51,139 nucleotides of DNA from Alphaproteobacteria bacterium (GTDB lineage Bacteria; Pseudomonadota; Alphaproteobacteria; Rhizobiales; JAKIUO01): contig JAJRPI010000039.1 of assembly GCA_024280895.1 (NCBI GenBank), positions 1 through 51,139 of the forward strand, given 5' to 3'. Position numbers and translations under genes: made by a program. Under the pieces are notes generated by a model. It did no database searches. It saw only the letters and a list, made by a program, of their open reading frames with translations, and was not told the DNA's origin. Within the stretch, counting starts at the first letter, position 1. Each line of letters opens with the position of its first letter. This document shows positions 34,948-44,490 of this stretch, in pieces.

Positions 34948-35778
34948 ATGACACAGTTGCATGACCCAGAAATATCCGTACTCGATGGCGAAGACGTCTT
35001 AACGCGTGAAGATAGCGCGCCATTTGAGCTGCTTGAAGGAGCGCTTGATCGCGGACTGGTACTTTTATGTGATCATGCCAGCAATCATCTGCCGGCGCAT
35101 TATGGATCACTTGGTTTGCCCAAAGCAGAGTTTGAGCGCCATATCGCCTATGATATTGGCGCCGCGCAGGTGACCAGGAAGATGAGTAAAATTCTTGGGG
35201 TGCCGGCCGTGTTGTCGAAATTCTCGCGGTTGCTGATCGATCCTAATCGTGGTTCAGATGATCCCACCTTGATCATGCAGCTATCGGATGGGGCGATTAT
35301 CCCGGGAAACGCTAATCTCAGCAAGGACGAGCAAGCAAGAAGGCTCGACCAGTATTATCGCCCTTACCATGAAGCCATCGGGCAGCTTTTGGATCGTTGC
35401 GTTAAATCAGGTCGCCCGCCAGCTATTGTCTCGCTGCACAGTTTTACGCAAGAATGGCATGGATCATTGCGCCCCTGGGAAGCGGCGGTGTTGTGGGACA
35501 AGGATGCGCGGCTCGTTAAGCCAATGCTCGATTGCCTGCGCCGGGAAACTGATTTCAGTATTGGCGATAACGAACCCTATGCGGGTAATCTTCAGGGCGA
35601 CACGATGCATCGCCACGGCACGGAGCGCGGGCTGGCCCATGTTCTGGTGGAAATTCGCCAGGATCAGATCAAGGACGCGTCGGGCCAACAAGAGTGGGCG
35701 GGGCGGCTTGCTGATATTTTGACACGCATCATGGCAGACCCAGAGCGTGCTCTTGAACTCTCCATTATCAAAAAATAG
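34948..35778 (+). CDS. N-formylglutamate amidohydrolase family protein
   Basis: 276 residues from ATG 34948; the open frame before it is unlikely to be coding. Family motifs are LVLLCDHASNHLPAHYGSLGL (~38-58), AYDIGAAQVTRKMS, SRLLIDPNRGSDDPTLIMQ, IVSLHSFTQEWHG and HRHGTERGLAHVLVEIRQDQI, the last containing His/Glu residues of the predicted metal/catalytic site. It hydrolyses N-formylglutamate (or a related N-acyl amino acid) to glutamate and formate; the substrate is inferred from family. It stands without other histidine-degradation genes nearby. Confidence 0.88.
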   Translation: MTQLHDPEISVLDGEDVLTREDSAPFELLEGALDRGLVLLCDHASNHLPAHYGSLGLPKAEFERHIAYDIGAAQVTRKMSKILGVPAVLSKFSRLLIDPNRGSDDPTLIMQLSDGAIIPGNANLSKDEQARRLDQYYRPYHEAIGQLLDRCVKSGRPPAIVSLHSFTQEWHGSLRPWEAAVLWDKDARLVKPMLDCLRRETDFSIGDNEPYAGNLQGDTMHRHGTERGLAHVLVEIRQDQIKDASGQQEWAGRLADILTRIMADPERALELSIIKK

Positions 35779-35905
35779 TGCCGGACTGGTGGATAACCCA
35801 GACAGCTTACTTGTAATTCATGGCGCGCTACTTATCCTTGGAAAAAATTTCTAGGGGCTGTCTCTACGCAACCTTCAGCCCCGATCATATTTGGAGGAGT
35901 GAACC

Positions 35906-36169
35906 ATGAATGAATCCGTGCCAGGTGGAACCACAGCAGATCAATTGCGGACTGTCATTGAACGTATTGAAAACCTTGAAGAGGAAAAGGCTAACCTGAC
36001 CGCCGATATACGTGAAATCTATTCGGAAGCCAAAGGCAACGGATTTGACGTCAAGGCTCTGCGAGCGATTGTCCGCATGCGCAAGAAAGACGATCATGAG
36101 CGCATGGAAGAAGAGGCGGTTCTGGCAACTTATATGCACGCACTTGGCATGGCAGATCCAGAAGAATAG
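35906..36169 (+). CDS. gapR: GapR family DNA-binding protein (DUF2312)
   Basis: 87 residues. The DUF2312 signature is complete: [49 protein letters not shown] (~14-63). GapR is a small alphaproteobacterial protein that forms tetramers around overtwisted AT-rich DNA and supports replication and chromosome structure. ATG 35906 has GGAGG 6 bases upstream, a strong site. Its presence is a good alphaproteobacterial marker. Single-gene unit with the upstream gap 35779-35905 presumably containing its promoter. Confidence 0.94.
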   Translation: MNESVPGGTTADQLRTVIERIENLEEEKANLTADIREIYSEAKGNGFDVKALRAIVRMRKKDDHERMEEEAVLATYMHALGMADPEE

Positions 36170-36187
36170 GGACGCTTTGCTTGCGAC

Positions 36188-37792
36188 CTAACGCTGCGCC
36201 ATTCTATGCGGTCTGGTGGGAGGTTGAATATTGTGCGTATGCTGGCGGATATTGAGAATGGCCTTGCCCTTGAATTGCTTATCCCACAAGGCGTGAGCAT
36301 CTCTTGATGAGGGACGGAACTGCATGGGGATATTTTCACTCGAAGCCAGCAACTCATAAACCCGGTCATATTTTGGTTCAACCATGGCGACGAGCAATTT
36401 ATTTTGCGCGACAGGGGTTGTGGTCATCAGCGGCAGGATCTGGAAGGGGCGATAGGATAATTCGTCAGGATGTTCCTCATCAAAGGCGGGAGCATATGAG
36501 ACCCGCTCGGTATCAAATGTGGTTTGACGTGCCTGTTGCAATGATGGAGCGGTGAGAGCTTCGTAATTGCGCTGATCTTGTGTAAATTGAGCGACGGCAC
36601 CAGGCTTGCGACCCTCATTGTTCTTAACGGGTTCTTCGGTGGTCCAGTTGGCGCGTGGGCTGGCACCATTTACCCATAGATTTTGGCTGTGGTTCGAGCG
36701 TGCAACCAGTGGTGCTTCTGGGGCAAGTGATGCGAGCTGAACGGTGGCGCTGCGCGTCTGAATGGTTGCGCTACGTGTCATGGCATGTGTAGAACCATTG
36801 CCGGTGGGCGGGCTGATGCGATCGGCGCTGGCAAGTCTGTATTGTCCTTTATTGGCCTGAGCAAGCGCGGGTGATGGTATGTTTGCCGCTGGCAAGGCTT
36901 TATTGCCGGGCTTATTGATCCATAACCGATTGGCATTGTTGGCGGGTGTTGGGCGTGAGATGCCGGGAATTTCCATGGTGCCATAGCCATTATTCGATAG
37001 AGCGGCAAGTGTCACGCTTGGCGTGCGGCTCCGAGATGTTCCATTATTGCGTGGGATGCTGGCATTGGCAAGCAAGGTTTTGGTGCGGCTTTTGCGGGCC
37101 AGCGCGGCCAGCCGGACACGGGCTCTCTTGCGATCTTTGGAGTTCAGCGGCCCTCCCGAGCTAGGGCGATGTTTGGTGGTTCCGTGAGGAAATAACATGG
37201 CCAGCTGCGTGCGGTTCATGCGGGGCCAGGCGCGCACGCGGGCGGTATCAACATGCACGAAGGGCAGGGCGGATGTGGGATAATAGCCAACGCCGCCGGT
37301 TTCCAGTAAGAAGGCGTGTTTGCGGACAGTGCTGACCTTGAGGCCGGGGAAATGGATATCCATGGCGCGTCCGCGTACATGCTGGCTCTTTTTGGCCTGC
37401 CCGCCACCCTTGCGGCGCAATCTTCGATTGGTTTTGGCCGAGCGGTGACCAGAGATCACATGAATGGCTTTTTTATATCCAAGTTGCTGCTTCAATTCCC
37501 AGACGAGATCGAACAGATGGGGATCCATTTTGGTTGTGACGCTAGTGCGCCAGTCGCGCATCGCCCAGTTGAGTTTTTTCAGACCAGCGGGGAGATATTT
37601 GCCATCGCGCTTGAAGGTGACGGTGGTGGTTTCTTTTAGATGGATTTCATAAAGGGTCAGCGTGCGTTCGTCACGCGCCGCATCGGCACCGTTTGGCTGC
37701 AACAAAAGACCCGATATAAAAAGGCACCCGCCAGCAGCAATTGCCGTCAGCAAACCCCCGTTCAATCCACGCAAACGTGACCACAAACTCAT
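36188..37792 (-). CDS. DUF882 (MepK-like) murein endopeptidase with long C-terminal extension
   Basis: 534 residues from ATG 37792 (MSLWSRLRG); the frame opens at 37834. A membrane/signal segment (LLTAIAAGGCLFISGLLL) precedes the DUF882/M15 domain with ISGHRSAKTNRRLR (~120), SQHVRGRAMDIHFPG (His-x6-Asp zinc ligands) and GGVGYYPTSALPFVHVDTARVRAWPR (third His). MepK-type enzymes cleave mDap-mDap crosslinks made by L,D-transpeptidases, which fits the neighbouring YcbB-type gene. The C-terminal ~330 residues are Asn/Ser/Pro/Ala-rich, low complexity and not of a known domain, making the protein far longer than the ~180-residue MepK. Confidence 0.85.
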   Translation of the reverse strand: MSLWSRLRGLNGGLLTAIAAGGCLFISGLLLQPNGADAARDERTLTLYEIHLKETTTVTFKRDGKYLPAGLKKLNWAMRDWRTSVTTKMDPHLFDLVWELKQQLGYKKAIHVISGHRSAKTNRRLRRKGGGQAKKSQHVRGRAMDIHFPGLKVSTVRKHAFLLETGGVGYYPTSALPFVHVDTARVRAWPRMNRTQLAMLFPHGTTKHRPSSGGPLNSKDRKRARVRLAALARKSRTKTLLANASIPRNNGTSRSRTPSVTLAALSNNGYGTMEIPGISRPTPANNANRLWINKPGNKALPAANIPSPALAQANKGQYRLASADRISPPTGNGSTHAMTRSATIQTRSATVQLASLAPEAPLVARSNHSQNLWVNGASPRANWTTEEPVKNNEGRKPGAVAQFTQDQRNYEALTAPSLQQARQTTFDTERVSYAPAFDEEHPDELSYRPFQILPLMTTTPVAQNKLLVAMVEPKYDRVYELLASSENIPMQFRPSSRDAHALWDKQFKGKAILNIRQHTHNIQPPTRPHRMAQR

Positions 37793-38173
37793 ACCAGTAC
37801 TTTCAAATATTCCCACGAACGACCAAGCTAGCATATCGGTTTACGCTAGCGGTATCTGCTCCTTTGTTTTGACGAAGAGGGAGTTTCTTTCAAGGAAACA
37901 ATCTGCACGCCGGTCAGGAGCTTTTTCAGGAAGTCTGTTTACTATATCCTGATCCACTAAATTTACCAAAAAACCACGGTTTTTGCGACTGTGGGCTTCA
38001 GTTTTGGTTAGTAAATCGTTAACGTCCATTTATTTTGTACTGGCCTACTATTGAAATCCATTTGGGCAAAACAAAGACGGCAAAGAAGATGTTCTTCTTT
38101 GCCGTCTGGTATGTGTTCTATTTGCCTCACCCTTGAGCGAGGCTATGTTGGATCGGTCTGTTTTCGCATTGCT
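37793..38173. other. Gene-free region between the two cell-wall genes
   Basis: Contains the terminator at 38075-38107 and, in 37835-38040, AT-rich sequence without convincing ORFs that should hold the promoter of the DUF882 gene. An upstream inverted CGCTAGC-like motif near 37850 is too weak to call. Confidence 0.5.
38075..38107 (-). terminator. Intrinsic terminator of the L,D-transpeptidase gene
   Basis: AGACGGCAAAGAA (38075-38087) pairs perfectly with TTCTTTGCCGTCT (38095-38107) over a 7-base loop. On the minus strand it is followed by TTGTTTTG. Confidence 0.8.
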
Positions 38174-39976
38174 CTAGAAGAGCGAGAAAATGTTGTCGAA
38201 AGACGCCTGTTTACGTCTTTGGCGTTGGCGATAGACTCTGACCTTGCGTCTTTTTTGAGCTCTTGTGTTGCGGCCGCCCCAGTATGAAGAGCTGGAGCTA
38301 TCGTTAAACCACCAGTTCTGATAGTTGTTGCGACGCTCATAATCATCGATACGGGCCACTCTTGGCTCAACTTTTTTCTTGCGCACCTCAGGAAACTTGG
38401 CTTTCGCATAGGCAACGCCTTTGGTTGCAGCCGCATAGATGCGGTTGTCATGTCCATAGACATCATTAAAGCTGGTAAGCGTTCCCTTGGCATCCGCCCA
38501 CAATGTGAAATAGGTGAGGTGGACTGGTATTTTAGTTCTCAGTGTTGTTGGGGCATTTACACTTGAAGACCATTTACGATCCGCCTTGGCTTTTGACCAG
38601 CCATTTATTCCATATACCACTTCTGCCAGACGGCGCGGATTTCTGACCCGCACACAGCCATGCGAAAAAGCACGTCGGTTCTTGTTGAACAATGATTTGC
38701 TCGGCGTATCATGTAAATAGACGGCATGCTTATTTGGGAAGAGGAATTTTACCCGGCCAAGTGCATTGCGTGGACCTGGTTTCTGGCGGATCCACATACG
38801 GCCATTGCGATAACCACCTTCATAGCCATTTGGAATGCGCCCATTCATTTCGTTCCAAATGATTGATTGGGGAATATTCCAGTAGGGATTGAAGACAACC
38901 GTTTCCATGACATCAGAAAACACGGGTGTTTTATTGGTATTTTTACCAACAATCACGCGCTCCGTATGGACAACCTTGTTATTTCTTGTCACCCGCACTT
39001 TAAATTCGGGAATATTGACCCGGATATGGGTCTTGCCGAGATCGCGCGGCATCCAGCGCCAGCGCTCCATATTGGCGATGATCTGCTTGTAACGGTTTTG
39101 CTTGGGAGCATTAAGGGCAAAACGGGTTTTGAGGCCAATGACGCCTTCAGCTTTGAGGCCAGCAGACTTCTGGAACGCCATGACGGCTGTTTCCAGTTTT
39201 GCATCATATACTCTTGGATCAATGACCCTATTTTGCACATGTACATTCAGGCGCTTGCGGATCAGCGCAATCTGTGGATGTTTCATGCCATATTTGAGGA
39301 CGGGGCCACGTGGAATTCTGATCCGTTTGGCGGGATCGCTGGTGGCCGTTTTGGTTTTTGCAAGGGCGGTCATGAGGGCCTTGAATTGCGGATGGCTTGG
39401 GTGCTGGGCGACCAGATACTCGCCAGCATTATCCGCATCGGCCAATCCAGCCAGCTTGTCTTTGGCTTTGAACGTTTTAGCCTTGCGATCAAGAAAACGG
39501 CTCAATTCGGTTTGATCAAACCGCCCGCCATTGGCATGGCGCATATAGATCAATGCGGCCTGGCTAATCATCAGCTCGGCATTGGCCAGCTCGCCCGCGA
39601 TCGATCCTTCTCCTTCTCCATCTCCAGACAATACAGGTAGTCGATAGTCTTTAGGATCGAGGCCATATAGACTTGCATTGATCAGCTCATCCATGACTTG
39701 CTGGGCACGTTGATTTATGCGCCCGCCGGTAATCCATAGGGTTTCAAAATCGCGCTTGGCATAAAATGCAGCCAAGGCACTGCGATCGCGCAAAGATCTG
39801 TTGCGTTTACGATTTTTCGCGGAAAGTTTGATTTTGAGCTTGTCGGAAATCAGATTCTTTGTGGAGAAAGCCGCCACAGCTTCTCCGGGCTGAAAGGCCA
39901 TTGAGGAACTAATTCCCAGGCCAGTCAGGATCAAAAACCCCGAAACAAACGCTACGCCCTGCGTCTTCTTTAACAT
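38174..39976 (-). CDS. L,D-transpeptidase, YcbB type
   Basis: 600 residues. Signal peptide (VAFVSGFLILTGLGISSSMAF), a scaffold region FYAKRDFETLWITGGRINQRA, a PG_binding_1 domain (LRK..LNVHVQNRVIDPRVYDAKLETAVMAFQKSAGLKAEGVIGLKTRFALN, ~232-285), and the YkuD catalytic domain with KHAVYLHDTPSKSLFNKNRRAFSHGCVRVRNP (Cys nucleophile in SHGCVR). The C-terminus is basic and Arg/Gln/Ser-rich. It forms 3-3 crosslinks in peptidoglycan and acts in the periplasm. Neighbouring MepK-like gene and NtrC-type regulator suggest a cell-wall locus. Confidence 0.93.
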   Translation of the reverse strand: MLKKTQGVAFVSGFLILTGLGISSSMAFQPGEAVAAFSTKNLISDKLKIKLSAKNRKRNRSLRDRSALAAFYAKRDFETLWITGGRINQRAQQVMDELINASLYGLDPKDYRLPVLSGDGEGEGSIAGELANAELMISQAALIYMRHANGGRFDQTELSRFLDRKAKTFKAKDKLAGLADADNAGEYLVAQHPSHPQFKALMTALAKTKTATSDPAKRIRIPRGPVLKYGMKHPQIALIRKRLNVHVQNRVIDPRVYDAKLETAVMAFQKSAGLKAEGVIGLKTRFALNAPKQNRYKQIIANMERWRWMPRDLGKTHIRVNIPEFKVRVTRNNKVVHTERVIVGKNTNKTPVFSDVMETVVFNPYWNIPQSIIWNEMNGRIPNGYEGGYRNGRMWIRQKPGPRNALGRVKFLFPNKHAVYLHDTPSKSLFNKNRRAFSHGCVRVRNPRRLAEVVYGINGWSKAKADRKWSSSVNAPTTLRTKIPVHLTYFTLWADAKGTLTSFNDVYGHDNRIYAAATKGVAYAKAKFPEVRKKKVEPRVARIDDYERRNNYQNWWFNDSSSSSYWGGRNTRAQKRRKVRVYRQRQRRKQASFDNIFSLF

Positions 39977-40279
39977 GAATACTACCCTTTACTACCCGAT
40001 ATACTATTATATATGGGTACGTCATCACCGCCACAAAAGCCTCTGCATGCAGATTAGCCATATAACCTTGCTTTGAACATGGTTTAGACACAATCAGGCA
40101 GGTTTTCTCGTCACTCTGGTGCGAAAGGGGCACAGAGTGCACGTTGGCCTGTGAATAACGTACCTCGACTTGAACAATCCCGCTATTTCAAGTTTCTCCT
40201 CCTGCTTACCAATTGCCGCGTCGCACTATTAGTTGCGTCAAATCGACTATTGGTTCATTTTTTGGAACGTCAGCCAATG
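39977..40279. other. Intergenic region upstream of the L,D-transpeptidase gene
   Basis: 303 bp between the sigma-54 regulator stop and the L,D-transpeptidase start. AT-rich runs near 39990-40020 may carry the promoter. I see no RNA gene, repeat or credible ORF. Confidence 0.4.
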
Positions 40280-41797
40280 CTAAGCACTGGCTTCGAGGCC
40301 AAATTCGCGCATTTTGCGATACAGCGTCGAGCGCCCGATGCCTAGTTTTTTGGCGATTTCGGTCATGCGTCCGTGATAGCGCCCCAGCGCCAGCCGGATC
40401 ATGTCGGCTTCCACCTCATCAAGAGGGCGCATATCGCCGCTTTCGGTGAGAATCGGAATGCCGATCTGTGATTTATCGCCGACCTGTGTTTGGTCTTTGG
40501 AAAGCTCAATAGTATTGGGCTTGCTACTGGTCTCACCAATCATAGCCGGACCATCGTAGACGGGGCGTTTTTCAACAGGTTTGGGAGCGGCGGGCACTTC
40601 AGCTTCAAAGCCTTCCACATGGGCCGCGATCTGCGGAAATTCGTTGATCCCAAGGGTTGGTTTGTCGGCCAGCACCACGGCGCGAAAAATAGCATTTTCC
40701 ATCTGCCGAACATTGCCCGGCCAAGGATAGCGCCGCATCAATTCCATGGCCTGCTCGCTGATGCCATCGATTTTCTTGCCTTCTTCAAGGGAGAATTTCG
40801 AGATGAAATGGCGCACCAGATCAGGAGTATCTTCTACCCGCTCGCGCATGGGCGGGATCATCACGGGGAACACATTCAAGCGATAATAAAGATCTTCGCG
40901 GAACTTGCCGTCCTGAACGAGCTTGATCATGTCCTGATTAGTTGCCGAGATGATGCGAATATCAACTTTGACGGGGCGCTTGGCGCCAACGGGGTCGACT
41001 TCGCCTTCTTGAATGGCGCGCAAAAGTTTGACCTGAGCTTCGAGCGGAAGTTCGCCGATCTCATCGAGAAACAAAGTGCCACCGTTCGCTTCAACGAATT
41101 TGCCGTCGCGCTTTGCAACCGCACCAGTGAAGGCACCTTTCTCATGGCCAAACAAAATGCTTTCGACAAGGTTTTCTGGAATGGCACCGCAATTGACCGT
41201 GATAAACGGCTTGCCGGCGCGCTCTGAACAACCCTGGATGGCCCGCGCGATCATTTCTTTACCAACACCGCTTTCCCCTTCGATCAGAACCGGGATATTG
41301 GAGCCAGCGGCGCGCTGCCCAAGGTCGACGACGCGATCCATATTGGGGCTTTTGATAATCAGGTCATCAAAGGTCATGGTGCCGGTGGTCTTACGCTTGA
41401 TGCGTTTGATCTCGACTTCCAGCAGATCTATTTTAAGCGCGTTTTTAAGCGACACTTCAAGACGCTCGGGGCTGACGGGTTTGATGACGAAATCGCTGGC
41501 CCCTGCCTGCATGGCCTTGATGGCGGTTTCCATGGAACCATGTGCGGTCTGCACAATCACCGGTGGGCGATTGGGACTATGGCGCATACGATCAAGCACT
41601 TCCATGCCGTCCATTTCGGGCATGACAAGATCGAGTAATAGTATGGAAATATTTTCACCGGCACTGCTCTCCAAAATGGAAAGGGCCTCATCGCCACTGG
41701 CTGCCGCTTTGGTCTTGTAGCCGAACCGTTTGATGGTTTCGGTCAAAAGACGGCGTTGGACGGGATCATCATCGCAAATCAGAACACACTGGGACAT
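40280..41797 (-). CDS. NtrC-family sigma-54-dependent response regulator
   Basis: 505 residues from ATG 41797 (MSQCVLICDDDP). Receiver domain with phosphoacceptor Asp56 in LLLDLVMPEMDGMEV and Lys in VIKPVSPE. The AAA+ domain has Walker A GESGVGKE, the sigma-54-contacting GAFTGA, Walker B GTLFLDEIGELPL, and RRYPWPGNVRQMEN. The Fis-type helix-turn-helix at the end reads LGRYHGRMTEIAKKLGIGRSTLYRKMREFGL. All the functional elements are intact. No kinase gene is adjacent, so its partner is elsewhere. Divergent from pepF. Confidence 0.93.
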   Translation of the reverse strand: MSQCVLICDDDPVQRRLLTETIKRFGYKTKAAASGDEALSILESSAGENISILLLDLVMPEMDGMEVLDRMRHSPNRPPVIVQTAHGSMETAIKAMQAGASDFVIKPVSPERLEVSLKNALKIDLLEVEIKRIKRKTTGTMTFDDLIIKSPNMDRVVDLGQRAAGSNIPVLIEGESGVGKEMIARAIQGCSERAGKPFITVNCGAIPENLVESILFGHEKGAFTGAVAKRDGKFVEANGGTLFLDEIGELPLEAQVKLLRAIQEGEVDPVGAKRPVKVDIRIISATNQDMIKLVQDGKFREDLYYRLNVFPVMIPPMRERVEDTPDLVRHFISKFSLEEGKKIDGISEQAMELMRRYPWPGNVRQMENAIFRAVVLADKPTLGINEFPQIAAHVEGFEAEVPAAPKPVEKRPVYDGPAMIGETSSKPNTIELSKDQTQVGDKSQIGIPILTESGDMRPLDEVEADMIRLALGRYHGRMTEIAKKLGIGRSTLYRKMREFGLEASA

Positions 41798-42131
41798 TAC
41801 ATAAATCTCAACTGGTAACAAACACCACAAAAACATTGAGCACATCCAAAATGAGGATATTGGCCGAAAAGCGAAAACAGGTTTCCGGACAAATTGTGCG
41901 ACAACTCACAAAGAAGCTTACCGCGTCCCGGATTTATATGGGCCGTGTAGGACCCCCGGGGAAACGCGTTAGCTACACACTTGAGACCTATCATGCACAG
42001 TTTTGGTTAACGATCGGTAACCAGCAGTCCGATTTCTGGAATATTTCTGGACGAGGTGCTTGATGTATTTGGGCATCCAGCGCACATTAGCCCGATGGTG
42101 AAAATGGAATCGTTTAGAGGGATTTGATGAG
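41798..42131. other. Divergent spacer between sigma-54 regulator and pepF
   Basis: Contains at 41863-41900 a degenerate copy of the rhizobial palindrome seen at 23108 (CCGAAAAG...GGTTTCCGGACAAATTGTGC), whose left arm is largely lost. The rest should hold both promoters. No credible ORF. Confidence 0.55.
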
Positions 42132-43952
42132 ATGAGTGATGCTGCCAAAATGGATCAAAAGATTGATCTGGGTCAGATGCCAGAATGGAATTTAAGCGAC
42201 CTTTATCCCGGCACGAAGTCGCCAGAGCTAACAGGCGATCTTGAAAAAGCGGCTAGCGAAGCGATCAAATTTCAAGAGGATTGGCAAGGCAAGCTCGAAG
42301 AGATTGCAGCGGGCGAGCAGGGTGGTCAAAAACTTGCAAATGTCATTGCGATCTATGAAGATATGGGAGACCTGATCGGGCGTATCGGCTCTTATGCCGG
42401 ATTGCTTTATGCGGGCAATAATGAAGACCCTGAAACGGCAAAATTCTACGGTGATACGCAGGAAAAACTCACCAATATTTATAACAGCCTGTTGTTCTTC
42501 GAGCTTGAATTTAACCGTATTGACGATGCGGTTATGGACAAGGCTCTGGACGCCAAGGAGCTTACGCATTACCGCCCGTGGATTGATGAGCTGCGCAAGG
42601 AAAAGCCTTATCAGCTGTCCGACGAGCTGGAAAAACTGTTCCACGAAAAATCGATAACTGGACGCGGTGCCTGGAACCGCTTGTTCAATGAAACCATGAC
42701 GAGCCTTCGCTTTGAAGTGGATGGGGAACAGTTGGCGCTGGAAGCCGCGCTCAATCTACTCTCTGACCCAGATGGTGACAAGCGTCGCAAGGGTGCCAAG
42801 GCGATCTCGAAAGTGCTGGGAGAAAATATCCGGCTGTTTTCACTTATCACCAACACATTGTCCAAAGATGTAGAAATATCCAATCGCTGGCGCGGTTTCA
42901 AGGATATTGCCGATAGCCGCCATCTGGGTAATCGCGTTGAAAAAGAAGTAGTGGATGCGTTAGAGACCGCAGTGGTCGATGCCTATCCGCGCCTGTCGCA
43001 TCGCTATTATGCCTTGAAAGCCAAATGGTTTGGGCAAGAAAAGCTGGATTTTTGGGATCGCAATGCGCCATTACCGATGGATAGCAACCGCGTTTACACT
43101 TGGGTGGAAGCGCGCGAAACCGTGCTGCAGGCCTATGATGGTTTTGCTCCCGAAATGGCGCAGATTGCCGAGCCGTTTTTCGACAAGGGCTGGATTGATG
43201 CGCCCGTGCGCAAGGGCAAGACTCCCGGCGCTTTCTCGCACCCGACCGTGCCCAGCGCCCATCCCTATATCCTGCTCAACTATCTGGGTAAACCGCGTGA
43301 CGTGATGACCCTCGCCCATGAGCTTGGCCACGGCGTGCATCAGGTGCTGGCCGCCGGGCAGGGACCACTAATGGCGCAAACACCTTTGACTCTCGCCGAA
43401 ACCGCTTCCGTATTTGGCGAAATGTTGACCTTTCGGGCCCTGCTCGACAAGGCTAAAACAAAGACCGAGCGCAAAGTAATGATCGCTGGCAAGGTCGAGG
43501 ACATGATCAACACCGTTGTGCGCCAGATCGCTTTTTACTCGTTCGAGCGTAAATTGCACACCGAACGCAAATCAGGCGAACTGACCTCAGAGCGCATTGG
43601 CGAACTGTGGATGAGCGTACAAGCAGAAAGCCTTGGCCCCAATATTCGCTTGCATGAAGGCTATGAAAACTATTGGGCCTATATCCCCCATTTCATCCAT
43701 TCGCCGTTTTATGTTTACGCCTATGCGTTTGGCGATTGCCTGGTGAACTCGCTCTATGCAGTTTATCAAAATACCGAAGAGGGTTTTGCGGAAAAATATT
43801 TCGACATGCTGCGCGCCGGTGGCTCCAAGCACCATAAAGAACTGCTGGCCCCGTTTGGGCTCGATGCGTCCGATCCCGCCTTTTGGGGCAAGGGCCTAAG
43901 CATGATCGAAGGGCTGATTGATGAGCTGGAATCAATGGAAGAGGATGCGTGA
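42132..43952 (+). CDS. pepF: M3 family oligoendopeptidase F
   Basis: 606 residues, normal length. Zinc metallopeptidase that degrades short peptides in the cytoplasm. N-terminal PepF region (EWNLSDLYPG, LLYAGNNEDPETAKFYGDTQE), catalytic domain with the HExxH site TLAHELGHGVHQVLAAGQGPLM (~396-417) and the downstream Glu in LAETASVFGEML, and the substrate-binding FIHSPFYVYAYAFGDCLVNSLY near the C-terminus. It starts at ATG 42132 with GAGGGATTTGATGAG ahead. Next to the NtrC-type regulator, the same order often seen in Hyphomicrobiales. Confidence 0.95.
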   Translation: MSDAAKMDQKIDLGQMPEWNLSDLYPGTKSPELTGDLEKAASEAIKFQEDWQGKLEEIAAGEQGGQKLANVIAIYEDMGDLIGRIGSYAGLLYAGNNEDPETAKFYGDTQEKLTNIYNSLLFFELEFNRIDDAVMDKALDAKELTHYRPWIDELRKEKPYQLSDELEKLFHEKSITGRGAWNRLFNETMTSLRFEVDGEQLALEAALNLLSDPDGDKRRKGAKAISKVLGENIRLFSLITNTLSKDVEISNRWRGFKDIADSRHLGNRVEKEVVDALETAVVDAYPRLSHRYYALKAKWFGQEKLDFWDRNAPLPMDSNRVYTWVEARETVLQAYDGFAPEMAQIAEPFFDKGWIDAPVRKGKTPGAFSHPTVPSAHPYILLNYLGKPRDVMTLAHELGHGVHQVLAAGQGPLMAQTPLTLAETASVFGEMLTFRALLDKAKTKTERKVMIAGKVEDMINTVVRQIAFYSFERKLHTERKSGELTSERIGELWMSVQAESLGPNIRLHEGYENYWAYIPHFIHSPFYVYAYAFGDCLVNSLYAVYQNTEEGFAEKYFDMLRAGGSKHHKELLAPFGLDASDPAFWGKGLSMIEGLIDELESMEEDA

Positions 43953-43974
43953 TCAATTTCAAATTGATGCACTT

Positions 43975-44080
43975 CTTACTCCTTCTTCCCACGGGGAAGA
44001 GAGTTGGGGTGAGAAAAGAAATGTCCTGCGCGGACAGCGTTTAAGGGACGCGTCCCTTAAAAATCCCGATTTTTTTGGGG
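43975..44080. terminator. Hairpin pair including a perfect 20-bp palindrome after pepF
   Basis: First a REP-like hairpin at 43975-44015 (CTCCTTCTTCCC...GGGGAAGAGAG), then TTAAGGGACGCGTCCCTTAA (44041-44060, perfect palindrome) followed by AAATCCCGATTTTTTT. A plausible terminator for pepF, and for the lipoprotein gene on the opposite strand. Confidence 0.6.
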
Positions 44081-44150
44081 AAGTAGCTATGAAGAGATTT
44101 AGCGTCATTGTCGGACGGTTTTTGCTAACCCCGCCCGACATTTGGAGCGC

Positions 44151-44315
44151 TCAGCTACCGCGACGGACAGGTCGGCTCGCGGGGGCTGATGTGGGCGCGC
44201 TGTCGGAGTAGCCTTTGTCGGCATTGGAAGCGCCGCAGGCATTGAGCGCCATTCCGGCAACCGCGATCACTAGTATGGTAGCGGCCACTTTGATGGTCCC
44301 GTTGGTCTTATTCAT
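44151..44315 (-). CDS. Small lipoprotein
   Basis: 54 residues: a hydrophobic signal (IKVAATILVIAVAGMALNAC) with lipobox LNAC (Cys at 27), then GASNADKGYSDSAPTSAPAS and a basic end. ATG 44315 has CAGGGGAA upstream. The pattern of CG directly after the lipid Cys and a short Ala/Pro/Ser tail recalls short alphaproteobacterial LptM-like lipoproteins, but length alone cannot confirm that. Inner or outer membrane anchoring expected. Confidence 0.7.
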   Translation of the reverse strand: MNKTNGTIKVAATILVIAVAGMALNACGASNADKGYSDSAPTSAPASRPVRRGS

Positions 44316-44490
44316 TATGTTCCCCTGTTGGTTGTTTTTATGTTTCGATTTTTATCCACGCTAAGCCCGTTGCGCTCGGATCTGCTCCGTATGCTGCGAG
44401 CTTTGGTGAGAGTAATAACATCGCTCCAACGAGGCCAATCAAGTCTTGGTGACATTCGTGTGATTTAAAGTCTGGGGGAAGAGTTGAGCC

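Noticed and set aside
35779-35905. Possible small RNA upstream of gapR
   Set aside because: No hairpin plus T-run or promoter that I could support.
38867-39640. 257-aa plus-strand ORF
   Set aside because: Shadow of the L,D-transpeptidase gene; likewise 40490-41227 opposite the sigma-54 regulator and 48653-49255 opposite yebC.
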